In this document: piece after piece, positions 1 to 12,052 of the stretch
Position numbering within the stretch: position 1 is the stretch's first letter
Layout: each line of letters begins with the position of its first letter
DNA from: Pisolithus tinctorius
Lineage: Eukaryota > Basidiomycota > Agaricomycetes > Boletales > Pisolithaceae
Direction: 5' to 3'
NCBI GenBank assembly: GCA_024663395.1
Contig: JANFAH010000049.1
Location: 62,001 to 126,000, forward strand
Length of the DNA stretch: 64,000 nucleotides
Made by a program: the position numbers and the translations under genes
The notes under the pieces: generated by a model
Databases searched by the model: none
What the model saw: only the letters and a program-made list of their open reading frames with translations
Told to the model about the DNA's origin: nothing

Positions 1-888
1 CAGGAACACCGCCATAACCCCACAGCTTTCGATTGTCCAAAGCACATCCACCTCGGACCACTTTCTGAAACCAGACGAATGACGTCTACTCACAAACACT
101 TGTTATGCTGCGAATGCATTGCGCATGTAACATGGCAAGTCTATCAGTCTTCAAATTGCATGCACTGTTTATGAAATGTCAAGCTGGGCAACAATCGTTG
201 GGACTGAGGTGCGACCTCACAGACGTGTGCACATTGTGAATCAAAAACGGGTCGGCTCCCTTCAACTCCTCGGTCAACCGGTCACGCACGGCGAACCTGA
301 GAAGGATCTTAATTTTGGCTTAGTTCCCAGGCTCATTTCAACACACGTGTGGATTGTGCCCTTGATGTGACGTCATAGAACTTAACTGCGCTCTCCCTTC
401 CTTGCAGGCTCTCCCCGCCGACGGGTTATCTTTGTGCAGCAGTTGATTAGTTTCCATAGTAAGTTATAGTAGCCTGCCACCGTCAGCGCACCTGCGAGCA
501 GATGTTCCTGGGTTTGAATTAGGTTTTATGTAAATCGGAGCCTGCCCCCTGGGGTTGCAGCTACCGCTCCCAGTGGTGAACAACGCACGGGGTTGGTGCC
601 TGTAAGCGGTGTCGAGTTATGGGTCTATACAATATATATACATGTGTTCTCTTGGGACCATCGTGGTTGCGGGTATCCACGTTTAGTATGGCATTGGCTC
701 GTTTGTATGCTTCAAGAACTTACATGCCTGCGTCTACGCCAGCAAACCAGTAACTTACCTGTTTGCTTGCATAGATACGCGTGAGTCCAACGAGTTCACG
801 ATGTAGTACAGCAGTGGTGCATTGTTTAAGATTAATCCATTGGAATCGTCGCTAAAACAACGAAGGTTCACCGGCAAGATCGCCTTGA
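1..888. other. No gene recognised
   Basis: I see no convincing coding exon, RNA gene or complete repeat here. Reading frames are short and match nothing I recognise. The stretch lies downstream of the 3' end of the ABC transporter gene that ends at 889 on the minus strand, so its right part is probably that gene's 3' untranslated region. Positions about 540-640 look like a degraded dispersed repeat, but I cannot name it. Confidence 0.5.
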
Positions 889-3701
889 TCACAAGAAGGC
901 TTGTGCTTGTAGGCTCCATATACGAGCATATTCGCCGTTCTGGGCGATTAGTTCATCATGTGTCCCTGCCTCTTGAACCTCCGTATCGTCCATATAACTG
1001 GAGCAGGCATTCGAAACATAGATATCGTAGTTGAGCAGCGGGAATCAGCAGACCAAAGCGGAAACCCACAGGATAAGATCAGCATGACGTGTTAGATTGC
1101 CAAACCGATGCGAGGAGAAAACCATAGTTTTGCTGCCTCTCAGGGTTCGAAGTCTCTGGAAAAGATCTAGGTAATAACATGTAAGAATCCCTGCACCGAG
1201 TATGAACAATGAGCGATCTTACCGTGTTCGGCGGTAGGGTCGAGGGAAGCACTTGGCTCGTCAAATAGCAGAAGGCCCACTGGCGACTCGGCTTCGGACA
1301 CGAGCGACCGCATAAACGTACGCGCACTAAAGGAAGTAGGACAAAAAAATCAGCCACGTCAGTGTCATCCCCATTAAGGAGATCTTCCTGTCCCAGGCAC
1401 AGAAAACGGGTATGCAACTAGCAAGATGACCTACACAGCCAGCCTCTGCATTTGACCACCACTCAAGGACGTTTCGGTGGTCCGCATCCCCCCAACGCCG
1501 CGGACCATACTGTAGTCGACTTGCCGACCAAAAAGTGTAACGGTTCCTTCAGGAAGGGCGGAGTAGTAATCCTTGACCGGCCGATCAAGATATGTATGAA
1601 ACCCGTCGGGTAGTTTATCTATGAATTCTTCAGCCCCGCCGAGTCGGGCCGCTTCTCGTACTTTGTCGTCGTCGTAAGAAACGTCGGGGTTACCGAGAGC
1701 AATGTTATCCTTAATCTGAGCACTGGATTGAGCCCCCAAGACGTATGCTACGGGAGAAGACTGACCGATAAAGGAAAATGCGTATAGTCTTGGAAAAGGA
1801 TGGCCATCGTGCGACGCAAGTTGCTGAGTTTCAACGTTTTGATGTCCTGGCCATCTATGAGAATAGTGCCTTCGGTGGGATCGTACAGCCGTGAGATCAA
1901 CTTCAGGATCGTGCTCTTTCCGGAGCCGTTCACGCCGACAATGACCTGCAAATCGGAATCAGGGATAGGACAGAAGCACGTAGCGGAATTCTGCAAAAAA
2001 CTAACACAAAGCTGGCCAGCGCGGATTGTAAAAGATACATTACGGAGAGCATACTTGTCGGCTCCGGGATATTTGAAAGATACATTCCTGAGAGGGATCG
2101 AATATGAAAGGTCGCTTTTCCGAACCAAATGTCCTTACCGGAACTCTATTAATATGCCGTGTTTCAATGCCTGTTGATTCTCGGGGAAGGGTATCGTCCC
2201 GTCGACAACTCTATTAGGAATCGTCGAGATCTCGTACAGCTTGCGCACGCTGGCAAATTGTTCGGAGAGCGAGAAGGATTCACCAAACAACTGAAACAGA
2301 GTGCCGCTAAAAGAGTTAGCTGTCTGGGTAATCAACGTGAGCGATGCCAAGGAAATGGGTATCGAAGCTGGATACTGAATGGCACGCAGGGTGAACACAA
2401 TCTGACAATATAATTCCAGAGCGTCCATAGCGCAAGATAGAGTGAAGACCCACCTGCGGAAGCTCGCGCAATGGTTCGCGGAGGATAGATGTAAGGGTAA
2501 GACGGTCCCGGACAAAAAATGAGCGTCGAATCTCCGGAAAGTCCATCGCGTCGTCTCCGACACGAGCTGAGGCATCCTTATACACTGTTTTGCATAAACC
2601 TCTAGTTGGGTGCACGCAAGTAAAGTCACTTACGACGGGAGAGATGTTCACTTAGGTTGCCAGCAACGACCTCTTTCCGATGTATGGGGTTATCCACAAC
2701 ATGCTTATATCCTTGCATTCGGATGTAATCTTCATTCTTCGTCGTTGCAGCCCATACTGACCATTAGCAGCTTAACATTCTACTACGAGTGGAGAGCTCA
2801 AGGCGGAAACAAACCTAGTGACTGTAATGAAGGCCCTCTCATACTAAACCACTGGAAAAGGGATTGTGAGAAGCTGAGGATGGCAAGAAGTGGGCCATCT
2901 GGTTGGTCGCGCAATATGCCAACCAGCACAGACAGTTGCGACAGTAGCCGAATGAAGGTCATGAACATATTCGTCGTGATCTCGATGGTTTCCCACGCGA
3001 GACTCGATTTCCATGAAGTTGTCCAAGAAGATTCAAGTTGTCTTTGCACAGCGGGATCCTCGAAAGTGGGTAAGTCAAGACGAGCCATAGCGTGGAAAAT
3101 GTGAGTAGAATAGTATCGCTTTATGGATAAGTTGAGAGGGGTGGTGATGCGACTGCGAGCATAATGGAAGACCCGTTCCGCTATAGTGCATGCCATGCGG
3201 CCTGCTGCGACGCGGAGAAGGACATCTTTGTCCACTGTCCGTTTCTCGACAGCTATTTCGACCTTTTGGGGTGTTAAAGATAAAAGAGAGGGGGAGAAGA
3301 GCAGCTTACCAGTAAAAGAAGTTGGCCGGAATACCTGGTGGAGCCATTGAATGTATCAAGCGGAGGCCGATCCACACATCCGAGACTTACCAGAGAGACA
3401 CTGCGGGGACGAGAGACCTAGCCACTTCGACGAGCAGGTACAAGCAGATCAAACCCAAGCAGCGTCGTATACTGCATATGTCCTTCAGCATGCGCCATAC
3501 GAATGGGATTCCCTCAAACAGTTGTGCGAATGTCTCGAGCCTGGAGCTGTATGGAATGGGTATGTTATACGGACGTTCTTCATAGAGGTCCCACACGCCC
3601 ATACGCGTGTGCTTGACATTCCGGGTGTCTGTTGGGTCAAAAACGCCAGGCCTGGCAAGGGGTTTTCTTCTCTGTCCGAGTCTTAGTTTTCCCGGCTTCA
3701 T
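889..3701 (-). CDS. ABC transporter half-molecule (one TMD plus one NBD)
   Basis: Multi-exon gene read from 3701 to a TGA at 889-891. The N-terminus (ATG 3699-3701) is followed by hydrophobic segments of a transmembrane domain. A single nucleotide-binding domain follows: Walker A GVNGSGKST near 1935, Q-loop LFQDY near 1780, signature LSGGQ near 1460, Walker B LLLFDEPSASLD near 1260-1290 and a switch-histidine segment SSHRFGNL near 1110. The last exon ends GTHDELIAQNGEYARIW, the usual NBD end. Introns are short GT-AG. The frame stays open when they are removed, so the gene looks intact. It should be a membrane ATPase working as a dimer; the substrate cannot be read from sequence. Residues between the Q-loop and the signature are unusually long (about 80), as in several fungal half-transporters. 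It is divergent from Nic96, with 177 bp between the starts. Exact exon edges in the membrane domain are inferred. Confidence 0.85.
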
Positions 3702-3878
3702 CGTGAGCGTCAGCCTCGTGTCTGGTATTCACTGCGGAAAAGCCAAAGCACGCCTTCCAAAACAGGCAGCTGGCACCGCGTCGACGTTCTGAATTCAGCG
3801 TCGGGTTCGGTCAGACCAAGGCAGGACTGAACTTGCCCGTTGCTTCACAGGAGATACCACCGAGGACCAGCTGGAACG

Positions 3879-6800
3879 ATGAGCTCGGACTTGTCTTCGC
3901 TGCTCAACTCCTCACGCGCTCTGAATGCTCATCTTTCGAGGCCTGACCTTCCTACGGTCAATCTGTCTCTCGACCAAATAGAGGCCCAGTCGCGACGCCT
4001 CGTTTCGCGCCAACCTGCTGCTGCGACCGATGCCGACCGCGCGTGCGTGCCACAGCCGGTTACATGTACTCGACTCTGACTGTTGACCGTACAGGAACTA
4101 TCTTTTAGCTCAAGCCCACGTAGATGCACCTGCGCTCGCCAGTTCCATCGCGCACCTCAATACCTCTACTACCTTTTCACCTCTGCAACCTCTCCAGGAC
4201 ACTGATGTCGCGGGGTACCTCCGTCACGCCCACGAACAGAATCTCATATCAACCATCGAAGAAGGAAGGCGGGAGACGCAGGAAGCGTTTTACAACCTCC
4301 TAGAAGAGAGAAGCAGAAAAGACTGGGAGGCGAAGAAAAGGAGAGTCTTCGAGGAGCTTGGAGGGAGATCTTTGGTAGCTACTACAGCAGGAGCAGATGG
4401 CAAAGCACTCGCAGAAATGAAGAAGAGCTTTCATTCGAGGGCAAACCTTTCTGTGCGTTCCATTCTGTTCCCTTGGACGCGAGACAGCTTAGTCGCCTAC
4501 AGGCAAGCACGGGTCCAAGTCTCACACTGCAGATGCAAAGCAAGATGATGGCTTACGACCGGACCGTATGCGAACTCAACGCAGCAAGGTTACGAGGGAC
4601 GTCGTGTCCTATCATCCATCTCCTTATGCAGGCTGCCGCGAACTTGAACCTAGACGTACGTCCGACTCCAGTTTATCTTGTGAATATGGGAAATTGAGGG
4701 GGATATTCCCAGCCTTCGTCAATGCAGATGGTGTTAAACTGTCAAATTCTCATCAAAATAACTGGTGAACCACCCGCGCTGCCCCCTGTGGAACATGCAG
4801 GAGCACATATCCTTAATGCCCCTCTCTTTGAGAGAAAATTCGCGCGGGCGTATCTCGGCGATCCTGAATCGCGTGAAGCAGCTTCGTTGAGGGCTCAAAT
4901 TGCCCAGGGTGGGCGAGAAGCGCTCGAGGACCAGTTTTGGGGTATTATCGAGCGGGGAATTCAAGCGCGAGCGGTGGAAGCAAGATTGGGCGGTGATCCA
5001 AGCGTGGCAAACAAGATCAGAGCGTTTCTCGGTGTAAAGTATTACAAAAACGGCCAATGGGAAGACCACATAGAAGTAGGCGGGCATCTGGTTTTACATG
5101 CGACAGCACACTAACGCAGATATCATTAGATTGTAGCAGGTCAACCACTCTGGGCTAAATTATTCTATCTCGTGCGAACTGGCCATGCGCAAGAGGCCCT
5201 TGACGAGGCCGTACGCTGCCAAGCTGCCATTGAACACCGCGAGCCCGGCTTCGTGAGCCATTTCCGGTCTTGGATCGAATCGCCAGACAGGCGGTAGGAT
5301 GCTTTATCGTCACGTTGCCTCCATTCTCACATTTTACTACAGTTTATCAAAATCCCACCGGGATTATCTTCAGTCGGTGTATAATGCACACATGTTGCAT
5401 GCGGCAACAACGGATCCATTCAAGCTAGCGTTGTACAAACTCATGGGTCGATTGGAGCCCTCGAGACGGTCCGCCCTTCACGTCACGGCTACCATTGAGG
5501 ACTGGCTGTGGTTCCAACTTGCAATGGTACGTCATGCGCTCGAAATTGATGTGAAGCGTGCCCACTTTTCTACAGGTTGATGAGGAAGAGGAAGGGGGTC
5601 TCCGTGGGCTCATGGAAGTCTTGCTCAGTTACGGCGAACACCACTTTGAGACAGCCAAAAAAGGCGTGTGGGCGAGTGTCCTTCTCATGTGTGGCCAGTT
5701 CGAGAGGGTATGTAGTAGGCGCATTCGAAATAGCTCCTAACTAATCGTACCGCAGGCTGTCGCTGTTCTCTGGGAACATCCGGAGACAGAGGTCGAGGCC
5801 ATCCATTTGGCTATCGCTCTTGCTTACCATGGACTTTTGCGTGTGCCACCCCGTGCAGAAACTTCAGACCTCAGTCCCCGTGCGTTCTGTTTCCTTTTTG
5901 GCGCCTTCGCCCAGCGTGGATGGCAGTGTTTAATCCCATTTATCTATCAGTAACAATCTCGCCAGTCCACCCTCCTGCACTCAGCCTGTCTACACTTATC
6001 TGGCGGTATGTCCGCCAGTTCGTCAAGATGGATGCCAAGGAGGCGTTGCAGTACGTCTACTGTGTCTGCCTTGCGGCTGATCAGGGCAATGGTGTCGGAA
6101 GTGAAACCCTTGAGAGCGCTTGGGAACTCGTTCGGAGGATCATCGTCTTGGCTCATTCGGGACCGGCCTGGGATGAACTTGTTGGAGGGTTTAGACCAGA
6201 CGGGACGAAATTCGTATGTCTTCTCGGTCCTCTATTGTGACTTCAACTTGATAATATACCCATGATTCAGAATGGCATTGTTGAACAGGGCGCCCCCCTA
6301 CTGCACTTACAGAATATCACTCAGTACAACAATCAAATTCTTATCCGGGCTGCTCGTGAATGTGAAGAGAACGACCGCATCCCAGAAGCAATCAAACTTT
6401 ATAACCTCGCTGGTGACTATGCGACTGTCATTGCTTGTCTCGCACAGGCTCTCGGAAATACTCTCTCGCTCCCAATGGCCGAGAATGAGAAAGGAAAAAT
6501 TGTCGAGAAGACGGCGATAGAGATATTAAAACACTACGAGAGGATGAACAGGGCTGTGGGCAAGGACAGGGAAGCCGCCGTTCGCCTTCTACGCGTTAGA
6601 GAGGCCATCAACGCCAAAAATGCTGGTCGTCCTGACGTCGCTCTCGAAGTCTGTATGCTTTATCTGCCAGTTGCAACTCGAGGCTGACGAAGACATTGTC
6701 ACAGATCATGGAGTCAACCGACCTCATCCCCTTGGATGGCGACGTTGCCAAGATCACTCGCCGGGCGGAGGAATTCAAAGATCTCCATGATGCTCTGCAG

Positions 6801-7079
6801 CGCAACTTGCAAGTTTACCTACCTCTCACAATGGACTGCCTCGCCGCTTTGCATCAGTCAATAAAAGCATCATCTGCTGTCACGGAGGCTACCCGACAGA
6901 TGGTACGTTGCAACTTCAGTATCGGGCTTTGGAATCTGATGTAGGAAATTCTTCAGTCCTTGACCACACTCAGAAAGAAGTCTAGGCCACTAATGGTGTT
7001 CGCGGGTATTTTGAAGTACAGAATGTCACCGGATGTGTATTCGTATCTGGCACGGCTGGACGTGGAGATTTCCTTGTAA
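3879..7079 (+). CDS. NIC96: Nucleoporin Nic96/Nup93
   Basis: Structural subunit of the nuclear pore inner ring, which in yeast recruits the Nsp1-Nup57-Nup49 channel complex through its N-terminus. The start ATG 3879 opens a short Ser/Leu-rich leader (MSSDLSSLLNSSR), followed after an intron by a charged helical segment ending near 4450. The rest is the long alpha-helical solenoid of the Nic96 family, with recognisable blocks PPALPPVEHAGAH (about 4770), QPLWAKLFYLVRTGHAQEAL (about 5140), ITQYNNQILIRAARECE (about 6315) and LYNLAGDY (about 6400). Around ten short introns interrupt it. The last exon starts at about 6944 after an acceptor at 6941-6943 and ends with TAA 7077-7079. No frameshift or stop was seen once introns are removed. 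It converges with the SMN-like gene, leaving 132 bp between stops. The family call is secure; individual exon edges are less so. Confidence 0.9.
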
Positions 7080-7211
7080 TCGTATGTAGTCCCTCGTTTC
7101 GATGGTATTTTCGCACCTCGCAATCGTGGTCGTAAAAACGTACCTGACACTTATCTGGATCTGGATGCAATGAATGGACGACTAGTGCTGTGTCGTCATC
7201 TAAACTACTGG

Positions 7212-8157
7212 TCACCGTTGCGCTGGCACGAGATCCTCCTCGGCTTCATCTGTATCGCCGCCTGTCAATTCTTCACCTTCTCCGTCGTAGTCCTGACCCT
7301 CATTTGCTAGAACCTCATCTCTGGAGGTGTTTTTCTGACACTGCAGTGGGACGGTTGCTATCAGTGAAAGTGAGGTCATGAAAGCTAGTAGACAACTTAC
7401 GTGGTAAACTGCAGTCCAATACCCGCTCCAGTACATAGCACTCAAGGCATTATTGAACGCTTCGTCTCGACTTACCATGGAGGTCGAGGCAGGAGGTAAG
7501 AAGAACTCAGGGGCGTTGGAGCCTGTGGTGTTGGGTTCAGAAAGCGAGGGATCATGAGTTGGCACGAAGGTATCAAAATCAATGGGTGCAGTGTTGTCTG
7601 CATCTCCATCAACAATGATATCCTTCGATGCTTTGGATTGCTTCGTAGCCGTGGGTTGCGGAACATTGTACCACCTTGTGCACGCACATGAGAGCCGGCT
7701 TTACAAAAAGAAAAACACTTACAACGCGGACTTTTTTATGGGTTCCTTCTTCCAATCCTTCGATTTTCCGTGATATGCCTGATAGAAAGTTTCGAAGTTG
7801 AGATGGGAAGTGACGAGTGACGGAACATACCTCGTACTCTGCCTGAGCAGAGTTCCAGGCGTCTATGAGCGCGGAGTCATCCCATATGTCTTCGTACGTT
7901 AGTTCTCTGCTTTCCTCGGCTTCTTCTTCGACCTCGAACTGTGAGTGTTCGTGCAATGTACCGTTCTCTTGCTCGTCGTACACCATCGTGTCCTGCAGAG
8001 TTCCAGGATCGTCCCAATGCTGAACATGTGCCCCGCGACCTTTTTGCTGGCTGTATTTGCGCTTTTTGGAGGGAGGTTGAGTGGAAGGTCCTCCGAGCCC
8101 TGGGGGCTTTGACGGCCCCGATGAATCCTCCAAGTCGTAGCGGAGAAGCTGACGCAT
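7212..8157 (-). CDS. smn1: SMN-like protein with YG box
   Basis: Likely orthologue of Survival Motor Neuron/Smn1, which with Gemin2 loads Sm rings on spliceosomal snRNAs. Chosen start ATG 8155-8157 (MRQLLRYDLEDSS). After a basic stretch (SKKRKYSQQKGRG, about 8040-8080) comes the Gemin2-binding helix region, ELTYEDIWDDSALIDAWNSA (about 7850-7905). The oligomerisation YG box, ALSAMYWSGYWTAVYH, lies near 7405-7445 with its tyrosine/glycine zipper pattern Y-x3-Y-x4-Y. No Tudor domain is seen, as in fission yeast Smn1. An intron follows the YG box; the exon beyond it adds an acidic tail of about 42 residues ending at TGA 7212-7214. That tail is unusual, because in most SMN proteins the YG box is nearly terminal. 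Introns in the middle (about 7560-7830) were placed by consensus only. Confidence 0.82.
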
Positions 8158-8317
8158 CGGTGTAACACAAATCGGCGAGACGCTTTTAGTCAGTAGTTGT
8201 ATAATGGACTCGACGTCTTTGTACTTCAAGTAACAAATACTATTGCACAACCTGACGGAATCGTATGTTCTACTCCCCAAAACAAGGACGCAACATGAAT
8301 CTGCAAAGGCTCCCTTC
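8158..8317. other. Short spacer upstream of the SMN-like gene
   Basis: This is the presumed promoter and 5' leader of the SMN-like gene. About 20 bp at its right edge (8297-8317) resemble the 3' flank of the intact thiolase gene at 9816-9835, so the duplicated thiolase fragment extends slightly past its stop codon here. No other feature is seen. Confidence 0.5.
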
Positions 8318-8935
8318 CTACAGTTTGGCAAGCCCCAGGATATAAGGAGACCATTTCATGGACTTGACTTGGTCTACATCCTCTTTTTCTCTCCGGATCT
8401 TGTCCATATCTAGCCCTTTAACTTCCTTTGTTAGTTCCTCGAAGTCCTTGTACCTGATCTTTGTGAGGTTGCGGATAACCTTCGGCAGTTTCTTGTGGAC
8501 GATACGGACTAGCCCCACATCTTTCTCCACTTTTGCTGCCTTTGCCAACCTCATGATTTCCTTTGCCCATGCTACGTGCGTCCAGACCTTTGTGCCGTTG
8601 ATGTCTTTAGTTTTTCCGACGTCATCATCCTCTAACTTCAGCGTCAAAAGTTCGTCCTGATACGTCTCCTCTGTCTTTTCTGCCATCGGCAGTGACTCCC
8701 ACTTGCTATTGAACGATTTCTCCAATTCCGCCCATGTCGTCCGCTGTTGCAATGTTAACCCGTCATACCACCTCTGAGCCTCGGAGCGCGGTGCGATGTA
8801 ATCCTGTAGTGCTGCAATCTTGTCTGCTTCTGTCGAGATGGCCAGTGCTCGCATGGTGCGGTTAAACGCGCGCAAGAATGCCTGCGGGTCCTGAGTTTCC
8901 TCCTCATCTCCTCTAAACGGTTTCAACGTTTCCAT
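8318..8935 (-). pseudogene. Chimeric ORF: retroelement gag-like protein fused to a thiolase C-terminal tail
   Basis: An open frame from ATG 8933-8935 to TAG 8318-8320, about 205 residues. Most of it (8376-8935) resembles retrotransposon gag-like proteins common in Agaricomycetes: an N-terminal METLKPFRGDEEE block, then WYDGLT, AELEKSFNSKW and a WAKEIMRLAKAA helix. There is no zinc knuckle and no pol. The last about 18 codons do not belong to gag. They are a near copy of the thiolase C-terminus found at 9836-9890, both ending in KWSPY-x-LG-x-AKL, and the nucleotide match continues about 20 bp past the stop. AKL is a peroxisomal targeting signal type 1 consensus. Together with the thiolase exon-1 remnant at 9600-9657 this marks a tandem thiolase paralogue whose middle was replaced by the gag-like element. 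Whether the chimera is expressed is unknown. Confidence 0.75.
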
Positions 8936-9599
8936 CACCGTTGCTATTCGTTTCTGCTGCGTGATGCTAGTTCGCGGTAGTACGACGATTAGTTACCGCT
9001 GGTGGTGTAATGGCCAGTACAACGTTCCTCCTCCCTTCGCTTCGTCGTCTGAGTCCAGGCACTCTGGCTGTAATTGGGGAGTGGCTCTGAAGGATGCACA
9101 AGAGGTGTGTCTGGCCCCAGATCCTGTTCTGAGAGGAGGCCAAAAATTGAGTCTGAGAGTAGTCGCCCAGGGGGGACGTTGTTTCTGGCGAGTTTGGGGC
9201 TGTAGCTTGCACAAATGACCTTTTTTGTTTCTGTGGGCGCAGTTTGTCAACTTGTGGTTGTATGACTGTGCACTCAACCCGTTTTGAATACTCCTCCTCG
9301 TGTTATCCTCGTTCTTTGTTGTGTTAGTGCGGCCATGTTGTTATTGGTTCGATCTTCAGTTCTATCTGCTAATGATTCTGATTGGTGCTCTTCCGTAAGT
9401 TCGAGTGGACGCGGTCGATCGTGTATCTAAATCGTAGTAGTGGTCTGTAGTACTGGGGCCGTCTGCGCATCCGCCGTCAGGTTCAAACGCTGACTAAGTC
9501 CTCTTCTCCTGTCCCTTCCACGACAACTAGAAAACTTCCTAGAGATAGCACTTGACATCACCTGTCTACTCAATGCCAGACATCCTTTGGTTCTTGTAG
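8936..9599. other. Unassigned sequence between the two thiolase remnants
   Basis: The interior of the broken thiolase paralogue. On the minus strand, open stretches at 8967-9277 lead towards the gag-like ORF and probably carry degraded upstream gag sequence. No LTR, terminal repeat or target duplication could be identified by eye, and no thiolase middle exons are recognisable. The type of insertion therefore stays open. Confidence 0.4.
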
Positions 9600-9657
9600 T
9601 GCAACGGGCAGCACACCCGCATCCGATGATGAATGTCTTTTTTGTTGGCAAGCTCAT
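9600..9657 (-). pseudogene. Thiolase exon-1 remnant (tandem duplicate)
   Basis: ATG at 9655-9657 opens a peptide KKTFIIGCGCAA. This parallels exon 1 of the intact thiolase at 11840 ([15 protein letters not shown]). After about 15 codons the frame diverges and the second exon is not found. Homology extends upstream of the ATG: 9732-9765 resembles 11902-11936. Promoter sequence was therefore duplicated along with the gene. It forms the 5' boundary of a paralogue whose 3' boundary is at 8318. Confidence 0.72.
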
Positions 9658-9835
9658 GCGCTGACATTCCTAGTAGTTAGAGCAGGGAACCAGGACTGGC
9701 ATGGCTGCAAAGCTGCATCTGCTTAAGATAGCGACCCAAATTACATGTGGGTACAGATGGGGCCTACGTACACATCACCTGGGTGTGCCATGCATTGTAA
9801 GAATGCAATCTCTGCAAAACTTGTTGTCTGCCTTC

Positions 9836-11840
9836 CTACAACTTGGCGCGCCCAAGGACATAAGGAGACCATTTCGTAGACTTGACTTTCTCGACGTCAG
9901 CAAGGGTGATCGAGCGACACTCATGGCCGTGGTTGTACCCCAACCTATCCAGCAAAGCTTTCAGCTTCAGACACTGAGACATTTCGAACCATTCACACCT
10001 TGATCGGCCGTCTATTCCTCCAGCCCTGTAGAACTCCGGTCGGCGTAGCAAACTAACAACGACTGCACCGCCAATGCCTATATTGTGTGTTAAGCCATAC
10101 TTTCCACGTTTATCGAGAGTATTAAAGAGTGCTTTGGCTTGCATAGGGCCAGCCCCTACGAACTGCGGTTAATTTATGAAGTGGTTCTTGCACACCAAAC
10201 TCACATTCTCGCAATTGCACTGCGCTCGCCAGAAAAAATGAGTAAACGTTAGAAGAAACGAGGAACAAAATTCGCACTTGTAATGTAAAAATTCATTCCT
10301 ATCCCAGTGGCGCCCAGCGGGTGCCCTTTGGCCTCAAGGCCACCGCTTGGATTGACGACATACTTACCCCCATACTGTGAGACCCACTAGTGAGTATAAA
10401 TGCAGAAAGACCACTCCCTTGCATACCGTGTTGTCTCCGTTATCCACCATCTTATGGGCCGCATCTGGAGCACACAACCCGAGCGCAGGATACATTATAA
10501 GCTAAAGAGAGGGGAGTCATGAAAGATCGATGAACGGTCACCTACGCTTACCTCATTAGCTGCGAAGCAGTCATGAAGTTCGAGGACTCCAACTTCGTCT
10601 CTTCCCTTTCCTGGCGCAAAGCCTGCCTGTGCAAATACCTTATCGGTACAACGCTGTGTCATGCTATAACCAACGACTTCCATGGCACTGTTCGACTCGA
10701 AACTTGAGGGGTCGTCTGTCTCGAGAGCCATAGCCACGATCTCGATAGCTTGGTTTTCGAGTTTATGCGCATGGACAAACGCTTCTGACGCAACTATGCA
10801 ACAGGCGGCACCATCCTAGTAGCGCAGATGGATCAAATAAATAACACGTGTAAGGCGGCGTCACCCACGGAAGTTGGGCTGCACATGAACTTGGTGAGCT
10901 GTTTGGTGATCTTTGGGGAATCCAAGACTTGCTGTACAGTCCAGCCGTTGCGGAACTGCGAGTAGGGATTGTTCATGGAGTGTGCATGGTTCTTCGAAGC
11001 TATTTAAATACCGCCAGAAGAATTTAGGATGCAATGGTGAGGACTGTGCATCTACCAACCTATCTTCGCCAAATGCACTATGTCCGCACCGTATTTGTCG
11101 AAGTACTCCTGACCAGCGTTGGCGAACATCCTAGGTGCACCAGGACCGAAGTTCGTCCCTGCCATCATCCCTTGCTCCAGCTCCCGGGTCTTGTTGTGAA
11201 AGGGAGCTAGTGGGGATGGTCTGTCAGGGAAATGGGTGCCTAGGCTTCCGGGCGCCATGCGCTCGAATCCGAGTGCTAGTGCACATTCTACAAGACCCGA
11301 CTTGACGCAATTGTTTACTTGATAGAGAGCGGTACCACCAGTGGCACAGTTATTATTCACGTTTGTAATTGGGATACCGGTCATCCCAAGGTTATACAAT
11401 GAGCGCTAAAGGGAGTGAAGCATTGTAAGGCGAACGTCCGGCGTGTAGGAGCACGGCAAACTTGCCTGACCACTGGTGGAGTCCCCATAGCAGTGTCCCA
11501 CAAATGCGGTTTCAATAAGGTCATATGTTATGCCTTCGAGTATCACGTTGGCAGATGGTAGGGGTAAATAGAGCAATAGGACGTACCTGCATCGAGCAAC
11601 GCCTTGGTGGCCGCCTCGAGACCCATCTAGTACAGGGATGAGCCGTCCAAACGCTGCCGGTGTTTCAGTGTAACCAATCAGCGCTCACATCCTCAGTTGT
11701 CCTCTGACCCCTGGGCTATGACAAGCAAGTGAGATGCCAGGTCACGGCGGCAGGAGACCACTTCAAGGCCAACAGACCTTAATAAACGCAGTGCACCCAC
11801 ATCCGACGATGAATGTCCTCCTTCCCTTTGTCGAGGTCAT
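9836..11840 (-). CDS. Peroxisomal SCPx/SCP2-type thiolase with PTS1
   Basis: Acyl-CoA thiolase of the sterol-carrier-protein-x family, expected to cleave 3-oxoacyl-CoA in peroxisomes. ATG 11838-11840 gives [19 protein letters not shown]. After two introns comes [14 protein letters not shown] (about 11620), then [14 protein letters not shown] (about 11480-11510). The nucleophile block [18 protein letters not shown] follows near 11330-11380. Further downstream are LHDCFAANE (about 10560), [19 protein letters not shown] (about 10310-10365) with the conserved His, and [13 protein letters not shown] (about 10050-10095). The final exon ends GRAKL, a PTS1 tripeptide AKL, with TAG at 9836-9838. No separate SCP2 lipid-carrier domain follows. 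The many short introns splice in frame, so the gene appears functional, unlike its tandem relic to the left. The N-terminal Cys-rich GCGCTAF differs from the usual GVGMTKF of the family. Confidence 0.88.
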
Positions 11841-12052
11841 TGCGTTAGCGCTCGTAGTGGAACAGAAGACTCGGTAACATTCGTATTTATATGTATATCA
11901 CGGTGACCCAAGCTACATGCCGATACAGAATCCGGGTGCCGTTGTATCACAGCTAAATGTCGTGCGAAACTCTCAGCTCACTGGCGGCAAAACCGAACTT
12001 CATCTCCACGGACCCACTGCCACATGTCAGTGCCAGTAGTTGTGTCCGTCTG

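Noticed and set aside
540..640. A SINE or tRNA-derived repeat
   Set aside because: It has the texture of a dispersed repeat, but no A/B boxes, poly(A) tail or second copy was found in the window.
8318..8935. A host gene encoding a new peroxisomal protein
   Set aside because: The body is gag-like and the signal comes from a duplicated thiolase tail, so it is annotated as a chimera of uncertain expression.
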